The notes beneath the pieces were generated by a model. The model worked only from the letters and a program-made list of their open reading frames with translations. It was not told the DNA's origin and did not search any database. Of a stretch of 35,101 bases of DNA, positions 24,389 to 31,764 are shown in pieces (within the stretch, counting starts at the first letter, position 1; each line of letters opens with the position of its first letter). The stretch is from assembly GCF_006636215.1 (NCBI RefSeq), contig NZ_VIFM01000107.1, positions 1 to 35,101 of the forward strand, in the 5' to 3' direction. This stretch comes from Myxococcus llanfairpwllgwyngyllgogerychwyrndrobwllllantysiliogogogochensis. Lineage in GTDB: Bacteria > Myxococcota > Myxococcia > Myxococcales > Myxococcaceae. Made by a program: the position numbers and the translations under genes.

Positions 24389-25303
24389 ATGGGCTACCAC
24401 GTCATCGTCAATGGACTGGTGCAGTCTCACGCGGGCACGGCGGGACTGACCATCGCCACGCTCCCCGACGTGTGCAAGACCCCGTCCCCCGCGGGGCCCG
24501 TACCCGTCCCCTATCCGAACATCTCGCGCTCCGCGGACCTGGCGAAGGGGTCCAAGACAGTCACCGCGGCGGGAAAGATGCTCGCCGTGAAGGGCTCCGA
24601 ATTCAGTCAGAGCACGGGTGACGAGGCCGGGAGCGCGGGAGGCGTCAAATCGGGCACCCTGCGCAAGGAGTCGAAGTGGCTGAGCTACTCGTTCGACGTG
24701 AAGGTGGAGGGGAAGAACGCCTGCCGCCTTAGCGACAAGATGACCTGCAATCACGGGAACACCGTCTGCCTGGGCGGCGAACTCGATGAGATGGACAGCG
24801 GGGAAGAAGGCGAGGACGTGCTCGACCTGAACATCGACTGCAAGCAGAAGCAGGAGGACTCGGACTGGGACCCCTGCATGGTGAAGCAGTTGTGCGCGAA
24901 GCTCGAGCAGATCAACAAGAACTGCACGGGTTCGGCGGTCGTCAAGACCCCTGCCGCCCGCGAGAGCCCTGCGTACAGGTCGGGACTCGCGACGTTCAAG
25001 AACCAGTTCGCGGAGTCCGTCAATCGCAAGCCTCCTGACGAGGCCGCCATCAAGCGCCAGTTCCTCCACGAGTGTGCGTACGAGGAATGGAACAAGGCGG
25101 GGCGGCGTCCGAGCCCGAGCGGACGCGGCGCGGGGAACTTCAATCCGGACCACCTGCATGACGCCGCTTTCGGTGGTCCCCTGCAGGACATGGCCAATCT
25201 CAAATGGCTCAGTGCTCGGGTCAACGTCACCGTGGGGCCCATGATGAAGCGGTTCGACCCGGACAAGCACAAGAAGCTCAAGGCCACCCAATGCTGCGAC
25301 TAG
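24389..25303 (+). CDS. DUF4150 PAAR-like protein with C-terminal nuclease-like toxin
   Basis: 304 residues from ATG 24389 (AGGG upstream). The N-terminal ~125 residues are a PAAR-like DUF4150 domain: CKTPSPAGPVPVPYPNISRS, KTVTAAGKMLAVKGSEF, STGDEAGSAGGV, CNHGNTVCLGG. It should form the sharp tip loaded on a spike. A short acidic linker leads to a C-terminal toxin region (about 200-304) with FNPDHLHDAAFGG (Asp254, His255, His257, Asp258) and NLKWLSARVNVTVGP. The D-H pair plus downstream N-L and V-N-x-x-x-G resembles His-Me-finger (HNH-like) polymorphic toxins; an Ntox15-type HxxD nuclease, as in Tde2, is the alternative. DNA cleavage is the likely activity. The immunity gene overlaps its end by 13 bases. 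Confidence 0.87.
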   Translation: MGYHVIVNGLVQSHAGTAGLTIATLPDVCKTPSPAGPVPVPYPNISRSADLAKGSKTVTAAGKMLAVKGSEFSQSTGDEAGSAGGVKSGTLRKESKWLSYSFDVKVEGKNACRLSDKMTCNHGNTVCLGGELDEMDSGEEGEDVLDLNIDCKQKQEDSDWDPCMVKQLCAKLEQINKNCTGSAVVKTPAARESPAYRSGLATFKNQFAESVNRKPPDEAAIKRQFLHECAYEEWNKAGRRPSPSGRGAGNFNPDHLHDAAFGGPLQDMANLKWLSARVNVTVGPMMKRFDPDKHKKLKATQCCD

Positions 25304-25809
25304 ACGAGATGCGAAGCCTGTTGGACCAGATTGTCGACACACTCACGCGGCGCAATGCCTTCTACGAGAACCTGCCTCGCCCCATTCCGGGACCGCCCGC
25401 TTCAGCGCACGAGCTGCGAGCGCTCGAGAAGCACTGGGGCTTCAAGCTCCCCTCCGGCTATGAGCAGGCCCTCTCGCTTCACGACGGCATCCGCAACTTC
25501 TACTTCGACGTGCCGCTGCTCTCCGCGCGGGAGGTGCTGAAGGACGCCATGAACATGGGGACATTCAAGGAGCCCTTCCCGGAGCTCTGGCGTTCCATCT
25601 TCGCGTGTGGCACCGATTCCTATGATGCGTTCGCCTTCGACCCGAGGCACGCGAGCGCGGAGGGTGAGCTGGAGGTCGTCCGTCTGGCGGACACCGGCGA
25701 GGAGGAGCGCTGGCCGGACTTCGAATCGTTCCTGAAGGGCTATCTGGCGAAGCTCCAACAGCAACTCGAGAAGGAGCAGAAGGACCGCGCCCTTCTCGCC
25801 GGGGACTGA
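25291..25809 (+). CDS. SMI1/KNR4-family immunity protein
   Basis: 172 residues starting at ATG 25291, inside the last codons of the toxin gene. The SMI1/KNR4 core is readable: ASAHELRALEKHWGFKLPSG, YEQALSLHDGI, then SYDAFAFDP and a C-terminal WPDFESFLKGYL. This superfamily is one of the commonest immunity folds in bacterial polymorphic toxin systems. The overlap with the toxin gene makes it the prime antitoxin candidate for the nuclease-like domain. It is cytoplasmic, as needed against a DNase. A Lys/Glu-rich tail ends the protein. The next gene starts 11 bases later. Confidence 0.9.
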   Translation: MLRLDEMRSLLDQIVDTLTRRNAFYENLPRPIPGPPASAHELRALEKHWGFKLPSGYEQALSLHDGIRNFYFDVPLLSAREVLKDAMNMGTFKEPFPELWRSIFACGTDSYDAFAFDPRHASAEGELEVVRLADTGEEERWPDFESFLKGYLAKLQQQLEKEQKDRALLAGD

Positions 25810-25820
25810 GGACAGGGGCC

Positions 25821-26717
25821 ATGGGCACGAATCCCTTCATCGAGCTGGGGCCGGATGATGTGCCCAACCACGAGCTCAAGCAGGGGCTCGTGTTCTATCT
25901 GCGTCAGGCGCCGAGCCCCGCCCAGGCGCGTCGTGTCCATGACTTGTATCTGCGGCACTGCGAGGGCCACATCCGGTGCTACCGCTCGACGGCGCTCGGT
26001 CGCGACTTCGTCCCGTGGAACGGGGAAGCCCGACGGCACTTCGAGCAGGTGCTGCTCCCCACGCTGCGCACGCAGGAACACTGGGGCTATGTCTTCTGGG
26101 ATGGCCGGGCGAAGGACTCGTGGCAGTTCATGTTCCATGGCTTCCGTCCCCACAGCGAGCCCGGGAGGGCCAGCTTCTATCGCTTCGAGTTCGACTGGCA
26201 GGTCTCCCCGGCGCTCGTGAAGACGCTGGCGGAGGAGATTGCGAAAGCGGTGCCCTTCCACTCCGGCTGGGGCGGCTACTTCCTCCAGGCGAGGAAGGCC
26301 GGGCCGAGCGCACCCGCGGCGCTCGATGCGATGTATGCGGTGGCGCGGCGTTACTGGGGCGTCAACGCCTACAACCTGGATGTGAGCGTGAGATACCTCC
26401 TGGCCGGGTACGGATGCGTGAGTTGGCTCACGCTCATTGGACACGGCTTGATGGAGGCCGCGCCCGCCGCGCTGGCGAGCGCGAAGCGTGGGAACCCACT
26501 CTTCATGGAGACGGACTTCGGGGTCGCCTTCTGTCTGGGAGATGCCCCGGTGTTGGGTGACCGGAACCGGCAGGAACCCCTGGAGGCATACGTCACCCTG
26601 GCCCGTGCGCTCGCGCCCCTTCAAATCCAGGAGCATGCGAGCTTCGGTGGCACCCGGTGGACGGAGGAGTGCACCCTCCAATGGTTCCGTCGGTTCACGC
26701 ACCCCGACGACTTCTGA
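25821..26717 (+). CDS. DUF3396 (type VI immunity-like) protein
   Basis: 298 residues, soluble, no signal peptide. It matches the DUF3396 family: GLVFYLRQAPSPAQARRVHD, FEFDWQVSP, GYFLQARKAGP and WLTLIGHGLME are typical segments. Members are annotated as type VI immunity proteins and sit beside polymorphic toxins. Here it is the last gene of the toxin module, 11 bases after the SMI1/KNR4 gene. It may protect against a second toxin not encoded next to it (an orphan immunity), or serve as a second immunity or accessory factor for the DUF4150 toxin. Which of these applies cannot be told from sequence. Confidence 0.88.
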   Translation: MGTNPFIELGPDDVPNHELKQGLVFYLRQAPSPAQARRVHDLYLRHCEGHIRCYRSTALGRDFVPWNGEARRHFEQVLLPTLRTQEHWGYVFWDGRAKDSWQFMFHGFRPHSEPGRASFYRFEFDWQVSPALVKTLAEEIAKAVPFHSGWGGYFLQARKAGPSAPAALDAMYAVARRYWGVNAYNLDVSVRYLLAGYGCVSWLTLIGHGLMEAAPAALASAKRGNPLFMETDFGVAFCLGDAPVLGDRNRQEPLEAYVTLARALAPLQIQEHASFGGTRWTEECTLQWFRRFTHPDDF

Positions 26718-26733
26718 CGGGACGTGACTCCTG

Positions 26734-26776
26734 GTTACCGCGCCGTCGCCGGCACGGACAGAGTGGCCGCGGTGAC
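26734..26776. terminator. Hairpin between convergent genes
   Basis: GTTACCGCG (26734-26742) pairs with CGCGGTGAC (26768-26776) with one G-T pair, and a smaller CCGT/ACGG pairing lies inside. It sits between the DUF3396 stop and the stop of the leftward CocE-like gene. There is no T tract. A second small dyad, TGAGCG-TCAA-CGCTCA (26815-26830), spans the leftward stop codon. Confidence 0.4.
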
Positions 26777-26827
26777 AGTGCGCTGCTTCGGCCAATTGCG
26801 CGCGTCATGCACCGTGAGCGTCAACGC

Positions 26828-29086
26828 TCAGGGGGCCGGCGGCTCCCGCCACAGGGGCAGGGTGATGCGGCTTCCACCGAGCCAGGTGATGTCGAGCGGA
26901 ACCTTCGCGTCGGCGATGGACTCGCTGCTGACGTCCTTGCCGGTGCCGTAGTTGACCTGTGACTGCGCCTGCTTGTTGATGGCCAGCACGATGACGACCT
27001 GGCTCCCCGCTTCGAGCTTGCGACTGGTCATCCTGCCGCTCTGGAACGTCAGGCGCTGGGGCTTGCCCGGCGTGAGCAGTCGTCGCTGGGCGCGGTCCGC
27101 GACGTAGCTGGCACGCGCCAGCACGTACGACAGGTAGAAGTACTCACCCCCCTTGGTGCGCTCGAAGAGCACCACGTTGAAGTCGAAGTCCTTCTTGTTG
27201 GTGATGAAGTCGAGCTGCCCTGAGAACAGGCCGCTGACCTCCGCGGGCGCATCGAGCGGCTCGCTGACGAAGGTGAAGCCGTTGCGCGCGTCCACGGTGG
27301 TGTCGACGATGCGCGCGGGCTCGGAGTGTCTTCCCTCCGAGCGGTCCTTCAGGTCCACGCGCTGATGGAGCACCATTCCCGGCGCGGGCGGCTTGAGGGC
27401 CAGCCGGTGCGCGTCACCCGAGGGCGCGGGGTCCAGGTACAGCTCCAGCGAGGCATTGCTCAAGGCCTGGAGCCCCGGCGCGTGCTTCCACGTGTTCGTG
27501 CCCATCACCTGGTGGTTGATGCGGTCCTTGAGCAGCTCGGGCCGGGGCCCCTTGCGCAGCACGTGGTTCAACCACTGGTAGCGCAACTCCATCACGTCGA
27601 GCCGGGCGACGGGGTCGATGCGGTAGCCCATCAGCTCATCGCTGGAGCCGCGCTGCGCGCCGACATGGTCATACGGTCCGATGACGAACGTGTGGTTCGC
27701 GTCCTTCGCGTACTTGAGGTGCTCGGTGAGGTAATACATCGCGCTCAGCGAGCAGCCGTCGTAGTAGCCAGTGGTGGTGAGCACGGGGATGCGGATGCGC
27801 GCGAACTCCTCGCGATACGGAATCATCTTCCGCCAGTAGGCGTCGTAGCCCGGGTGCTTCAACCAGCGCTGGTAGAAGGGATTGGGGCGGCCATCCAGCC
27901 GCTCCAGCGCGCGGTAGGGCTCGCCGCTCGCGAACCAGCGCTCGTCGAGCGCGTCCCACCGCGCGCCATCGAAGTAGTCCGCGTCCGCCAGCCCCTTGTC
28001 GAGCGTGACATAGCGCGGCCACTTGTAGAAGAAGCTCTGGAAGACGTTGCCCTGCATCGGCACGTCGATGCCCGGCGCGACCGGGACCGACGGCATGATG
28101 GTCTTCAGCGCCGGGTGCCCGTGCTTCGCCGCCGCCCACTGGGTGAAGCCTTCATAACTGCCGCCGAACATGCCGACCTGACCATCACTCCACGGCTGAC
28201 GACTCACCCAGTCGATGACGGCGGTGGCGTCGGCGCCGTCGTGCTCGAAGGGCACGGGGGCCTGGGGACTGCCTCGCTTGCCGCGAGTGTTCGCCGTCAC
28301 GCCCGCGAAGCCATTCGCCGCCGAGCGCACGGCCTCGCGAACGTTGTCGTCCTGGGCGTAGATGGTGAAGGACATCGCCGTGGGCAACGGCCCTGACGCC
28401 TTCCGGGGCCGCGCCACAATGACGGACACCGACGCGCCATCCGGCGTGCGCACCAGGAGGTCTCGCTCGATGACGTAGCGACGCGCGTCGTCCTCGGCCC
28501 ACAGGGTTTCGGCCTGGGGGAGCAGCTCCTGGAAGGACTGGTGCACCTGGTACAGCCGCACCAGGTCCAGGGCCTGGGCCAGCGAGACGCGGCCTGACTT
28601 CCGCGCGTCCTCGACACCGGCCTCCAGCTCTCTCCGCGCGCGCTCCAGGTCGAACCGGAACATGCCCGTGGCCTGGAAGGCCGCCCGGTCATCCAAGGCG
28701 CCGAATGTCTGTTGGAAGGCCGTGCTCAGCGCCTGTGCATACGGCGTCCCGTGGGTCGCCTGTTCGAGCTTCGCCCGCGCATGGGCCTCGTATTGAAGGA
28801 AGGTGATGCCCTTCACGGGCGACTTCACCTCGCGCAAGGGCCGCAGGGCTCGAATGGACTCGAGCGCACCCGCGAAGTCTCCCGCCACGAGTTGGAGTCG
28901 GAACACGTGTCCCAGGCGCGTGTCGGCGTCCTGTTCCGGGTACTGCGCCAGCACCTGCCTCGCGAGCGCGGGCATGGCCTGGGCCAGGACATCGGGGGCC
29001 GCGGAGGTGGGAGCGGCGAAGTCGCGAGGCTGGGCCTGGGCGACGGTGACGAGGAGGAGGAGGGGAAGACAGAACAGTCGGTGCAT
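26828..29086 (-). CDS. Secreted CocE/NonD (S15) family hydrolase
   Basis: About 752 residues. ATG 29086 gives a clean Sec signal (MHRLFCLPLLLLVTVAQAQ); longer in-frame starts would bury it. After a helical N-terminal region of about 220 residues comes a Peptidase_S15 alpha/beta-hydrolase domain. The nucleophile is in GGSYEGF (Ser310), the acid in TTGYYDGCS (Asp443) and the His in IGPYDHVG (His474). The C-terminal jelly-roll domain typical of X-Pro dipeptidyl-peptidases and CocE-like acyl hydrolases follows (for example FVSEPLDAPAEVSG and LSYVLARASY). It should be a periplasmic or secreted peptidase, acylase or esterase. It separates the toxin module from the injection-system operon and runs opposite to both. 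Confidence 0.9.
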   Translation of the reverse strand: MHRLFCLPLLLLVTVAQAQPRDFAAPTSAAPDVLAQAMPALARQVLAQYPEQDADTRLGHVFRLQLVAGDFAGALESIRALRPLREVKSPVKGITFLQYEAHARAKLEQATHGTPYAQALSTAFQQTFGALDDRAAFQATGMFRFDLERARRELEAGVEDARKSGRVSLAQALDLVRLYQVHQSFQELLPQAETLWAEDDARRYVIERDLLVRTPDGASVSVIVARPRKASGPLPTAMSFTIYAQDDNVREAVRSAANGFAGVTANTRGKRGSPQAPVPFEHDGADATAVIDWVSRQPWSDGQVGMFGGSYEGFTQWAAAKHGHPALKTIMPSVPVAPGIDVPMQGNVFQSFFYKWPRYVTLDKGLADADYFDGARWDALDERWFASGEPYRALERLDGRPNPFYQRWLKHPGYDAYWRKMIPYREEFARIRIPVLTTTGYYDGCSLSAMYYLTEHLKYAKDANHTFVIGPYDHVGAQRGSSDELMGYRIDPVARLDVMELRYQWLNHVLRKGPRPELLKDRINHQVMGTNTWKHAPGLQALSNASLELYLDPAPSGDAHRLALKPPAPGMVLHQRVDLKDRSEGRHSEPARIVDTTVDARNGFTFVSEPLDAPAEVSGLFSGQLDFITNKKDFDFNVVLFERTKGGEYFYLSYVLARASYVADRAQRRLLTPGKPQRLTFQSGRMTSRKLEAGSQVVIVLAINKQAQSQVNYGTGKDVSSESIADAKVPLDITWLGGSRITLPLWREPPAP

Positions 29087-29419
29087 GGAGGCTCGGCGAA
29101 GGGTCGCGAAGATAACGCTCCCGCCCCGCCTCCTGGTGGCCCCGCATGCGTGGATTTCTTCACGGACATGAGCGTCCACCGGGGCCTCTCACGGTGGAGG
29201 TGTGCGGGGAGCCCACCTGTTCGGTTCACGAGTCCGCGTTGGCTGTGTGTTCCGTCCGACGAAGCGCGCTCCGTGGGAGCGAGCGTGTTGGGACCGCGAC
29301 GGCGGCTCCATCCTTCGGACCAGTTACCGTTCCCCGCAGCCGATGCGACCTTGCGAGCCCGGACGTCACTGGCGATGCAGGAAGCTGAGCGCCGGCCCAG
29401 GACCTTCGGGGGGGACCGG
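29087..29419. other. Divergent intergenic region before the injection-system operon
   Basis: 333 bases between the leftward hydrolase and the rightward DUF4255 gene. It should hold the promoter of the CIS operon. No convincing -35/-10 pair or sigma-54 (GG-N10-GC) element was found by eye, and no gene is supported. The only clear signal is the run of seven Gs (29408-29414) acting as Shine-Dalgarno for the start at 29420. Confidence 0.5.
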
Positions 29420-30103
29420 ATGATCGACGAAGTCGATCTGCGATTGAAGTCGTGGGCAGGCCGCATCTCCGGCGACGCACCCGTGTACCTGGGCGTGCCG
29501 GACCGCGACGCCGTCGAGCGCGGCGTGTGCCTGTACCTCTTGGAGCTGGGGCCCGCGCCTCCCGCGAGAGGCGGACGCCGCGTGCCGCTCCAGATTTCCG
29601 TCTGCTACCTCGTCACCGTGGGCGCCGAGTCGCCCGAACTCGCCCACCGGCTCCTCGGGGAGCTGGTCTTCGCGGCCATGGAGGAAGCCGAGTTCGAGGT
29701 GGACCTCACCCCCGTGCCCGCCAGCGTCTGGGCGGGGCTGCGCATCCCCCCGCGTCCCGGCTTCCGGCTGCGCCTGCCCGTGCGACGCGAGCGTCCGCAA
29801 CCCGTGGTCCACCGGGTGCGCTTCCCCATCGTCACCCAGGCGGTGCCCGCCGAGGCGCTGCTGGGCTGTGTCGTCGGTCCCGGTGACGTGCCCATTCCGG
29901 GAGCGCTGGTGGAATTGCCCGGGCTGAGTCTGGCCACGCGCACGGACGACAAGGGCTGCTTTCGTTTTCCCCGCGTGCCGCCAGTGGCCACGCTGGGGCG
30001 GCTGGAGGTGCGAGCGAAGGGGGAGTTGCTCGCGCTGGGTCCGGAGGCGCTCGCCTCCGAGCCCCAACCGCTGCTCATTCGCTTGCCGCTGAAGGAGGAC
30101 TGA
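29420..30103 (+). CDS. DUF4255 (Pvc16-like) injection-system cap protein with extra domain
   Basis: 227 residues from ATG 29420. The N-terminal ~150 residues fit DUF4255 (IDEVDLRLKSWAG, RRVPLQISVCYLVTV, ELAHRLLGELVFAAME). In contractile injection systems this family caps the end of tube and sheath (Pvc16/Afp16). The C-terminal ~80 residues form a carboxypeptidase-regulatory-like beta-sandwich: LLGCVVGPGDVPIPGALVEL and TRTDDKGCFRFPRVPP are its two signatures. That domain is not part of the simple Pvc16 form and may add a binding surface. The gene opens the CIS operon. The sheath gene starts 1 base after its stop region. Confidence 0.8.
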   Translation: MIDEVDLRLKSWAGRISGDAPVYLGVPDRDAVERGVCLYLLELGPAPPARGGRRVPLQISVCYLVTVGAESPELAHRLLGELVFAAMEEAEFEVDLTPVPASVWAGLRIPPRPGFRLRLPVRRERPQPVVHRVRFPIVTQAVPAEALLGCVVGPGDVPIPGALVELPGLSLATRTDDKGCFRFPRVPPVATLGRLEVRAKGELLALGPEALASEPQPLLIRLPLKED

Positions 30104-30104
30104 C

Positions 30105-31283
30105 GTGCCGAACTACCTGACGCCCGGCGTCTATGTGGAGGAGGTTCCCAGTGGGACACGCTCCATCCAGGGCGTGGGCACCACCACCGCGGCCTTCGTT
30201 GGCCGGGCGCCCGCCAGGGATGCTCGGCTCCATGAGGCGGTGCCCGTCAATGGCTGGGCGCAGTTCGTGAAGGAGTTCGCGCCCCCCGGCTCTCCGGGCA
30301 CCTCCCTGGCCCGCGCCGTGTACGGCTTCTTCGAGAACGGCGGCCGGCGCTGCTTCATCGTCAACATCGGCGACAGCGAGAGCGTCATCGGCGACGCGCG
30401 CAAGCGTCAGGGCGTGGCGGTGCTGGAAGAGGTCAGCGAGGTGGCCATGGTGGCCGCGCCCGGCTTCACGGACGCGGCGGCCTGGGACGCGCTCTTGTCC
30501 CACTGCGAGAAGATGCGGGACCGCATCGCCATCCTGGACGCGCCCGAGGACGTGGAGGAGGTGGAGCGGCTCACCAAGGTCTCCACCGGCGCGGAAGGGC
30601 CCGGCCTGCGCTGCCGCTTCTCCGACCAGGGCTACGGCGCCTTCTACTACCCGTGGTTCTCCACGCCGGACCCGCTCGGCGACGGCAAGGCCATGGTCAA
30701 CGTGCCGCCCTCCGGGCACATCGCGGGCATCTACGCACGCACGGACGTCACGCGAGGCGTGCACAAGGCCCCCGCCAATGAGGTGGTGCGCGGCGCCATG
30801 CGGCTGGTGCGCGACGTGACGCCCGAGGAGCAGGGCGAGCTCAATCAGGTGGGCGTCAACTGCATCCGCTACTTCCCGCGCGGCGGCATCCGCGTGTGGG
30901 GCGCGCGCACGGTGGCGGACGCCGCCAGCGAGTGGCGCTACGTCAACGTGCGCCGGCTCTTCAACTTCGTGGAGGAGTCCATCGCGCTGGGCACCAACTG
31001 GACGGTGTTCGAGCCGAATGACCCCACGCTGTGGAAGTCCATCCACCGCGACGTGAGCGCCTTCCTGCTGCGCCTGTGGCGCGACGGCGCGCTGATGGGA
31101 CGCACCAAGGAAGAGGCGTTCTTCGTGCAGTGCGACGAACAGACGAACACGCAGGAGACCATCGACGCCGGCCAGGTCATCGCGGTCATCGGTCTGGCGC
31201 CGGTGAAGCCGGCGGAGTTCATCATCTTCCGCATCGGCCAGCACGCGGGCGGGGCGGAAGTGGAGGAGGTGTCGAATGGCTGA
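30105..31283 (+). CDS. Phage-tail-like contractile sheath protein
   Basis: 392 residues from GTG 30105, with GAAGGAGG ideally placed upstream. The N-terminus PNYLTPGVYVEEVPSGTRSI with TTAAFVGRAP is the hallmark of tail sheath proteins. The C-terminal part (YVNVRRLFNFVEESI, NEPT-like FEPNDPTLWKSIHRDVSAFL, GLAPVKPAEFIIFRI) matches the family's conserved core. It forms the contractile outer sheath that drives the tube into a target membrane. The phage-like sheath, not a TssB/TssC pair, marks this as an extracellular-type or phage-tail-like CIS and not a canonical type VI system. Only one sheath gene is present in the window, while PVC-type systems have several. It overlaps the tube gene by 8 bases. 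Confidence 0.95.
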   Translation: MPNYLTPGVYVEEVPSGTRSIQGVGTTTAAFVGRAPARDARLHEAVPVNGWAQFVKEFAPPGSPGTSLARAVYGFFENGGRRCFIVNIGDSESVIGDARKRQGVAVLEEVSEVAMVAAPGFTDAAAWDALLSHCEKMRDRIAILDAPEDVEEVERLTKVSTGAEGPGLRCRFSDQGYGAFYYPWFSTPDPLGDGKAMVNVPPSGHIAGIYARTDVTRGVHKAPANEVVRGAMRLVRDVTPEEQGELNQVGVNCIRYFPRGGIRVWGARTVADAASEWRYVNVRRLFNFVEESIALGTNWTVFEPNDPTLWKSIHRDVSAFLLRLWRDGALMGRTKEEAFFVQCDEQTNTQETIDAGQVIAVIGLAPVKPAEFIIFRIGQHAGGAEVEEVSNG

Positions 31284-31764
31284 GGCCAAGGCTCCCGAGG
31301 CGGCCCCCCCGGAGCAGGAAGCGGGCGCCCAGCCCGGCGCGCTCGCGGACCCGTTCCGTGCGTACAACTTCAAGCTGCTCATCGACGGCGTGAACGAAGG
31401 ACACTTCACCCAGTGCACCGGGCTGGAGGTCGAAGTCACCGCGCTGCACTACCGCGAGGGCGGAGCGGGCCCGGTGACGCGCAGGCTGGCGGGCCCCGTC
31501 ACGCACGGAGACATGACGCTGCGCTACGGCGTCACCGTGTCACCCGAGCTGTGGAACTGGTTCCTCGCGTCGATGAACGGCGTGCCCCAGCGCAAGAACG
31601 TGTCGGTCCTGCTCCTGGACATGGATGGGGTGACGGAGAAGCTGCGCTGGAACCTCAATGAGGCGTGGCCGAAGAAGTGGCGGGCGGCGCCGCTGGATGC
31701 GCTCGGCCAGCAGATCGCCATCGACTCACTCACCCTCGTCTTCGAGTCCATCACCCGTGGCTGA
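31276..31764 (+). CDS. Contractile injection system tube protein
   Basis: 162 residues from ATG 31276, inside the sheath gene end. After a Glu/Ala/Pro-rich N-terminal segment of about 25 residues, the T4-gp19-like tube fold is clear: DPFRAYNFKLLIDGVNEGHF, TQCTGLEVEVTALHYREGG, PVTHGDMTLRYGV and WFLASMNG. These pack as Hcp-like rings inside the sheath. The charged N-terminal extension is longer than usual and might line the lumen or the ring interface. The gene overlaps the following one by 8 bases. Confidence 0.95.
   Translation: MAEAKAPEAAPPEQEAGAQPGALADPFRAYNFKLLIDGVNEGHFTQCTGLEVEVTALHYREGGAGPVTRRLAGPVTHGDMTLRYGVTVSPELWNWFLASMNGVPQRKNVSVLLLDMDGVTEKLRWNLNEAWPKKWRAAPLDALGQQIAIDSLTLVFESITRG

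Noticed and set aside
30105..31764. Type VI TssB/TssC and Hcp instead of phage-like sheath and tube
   Set aside because: The PGVYVEEVPSG sheath start and gp19-like tube match phage-tail-type systems, and no Tss genes are seen.
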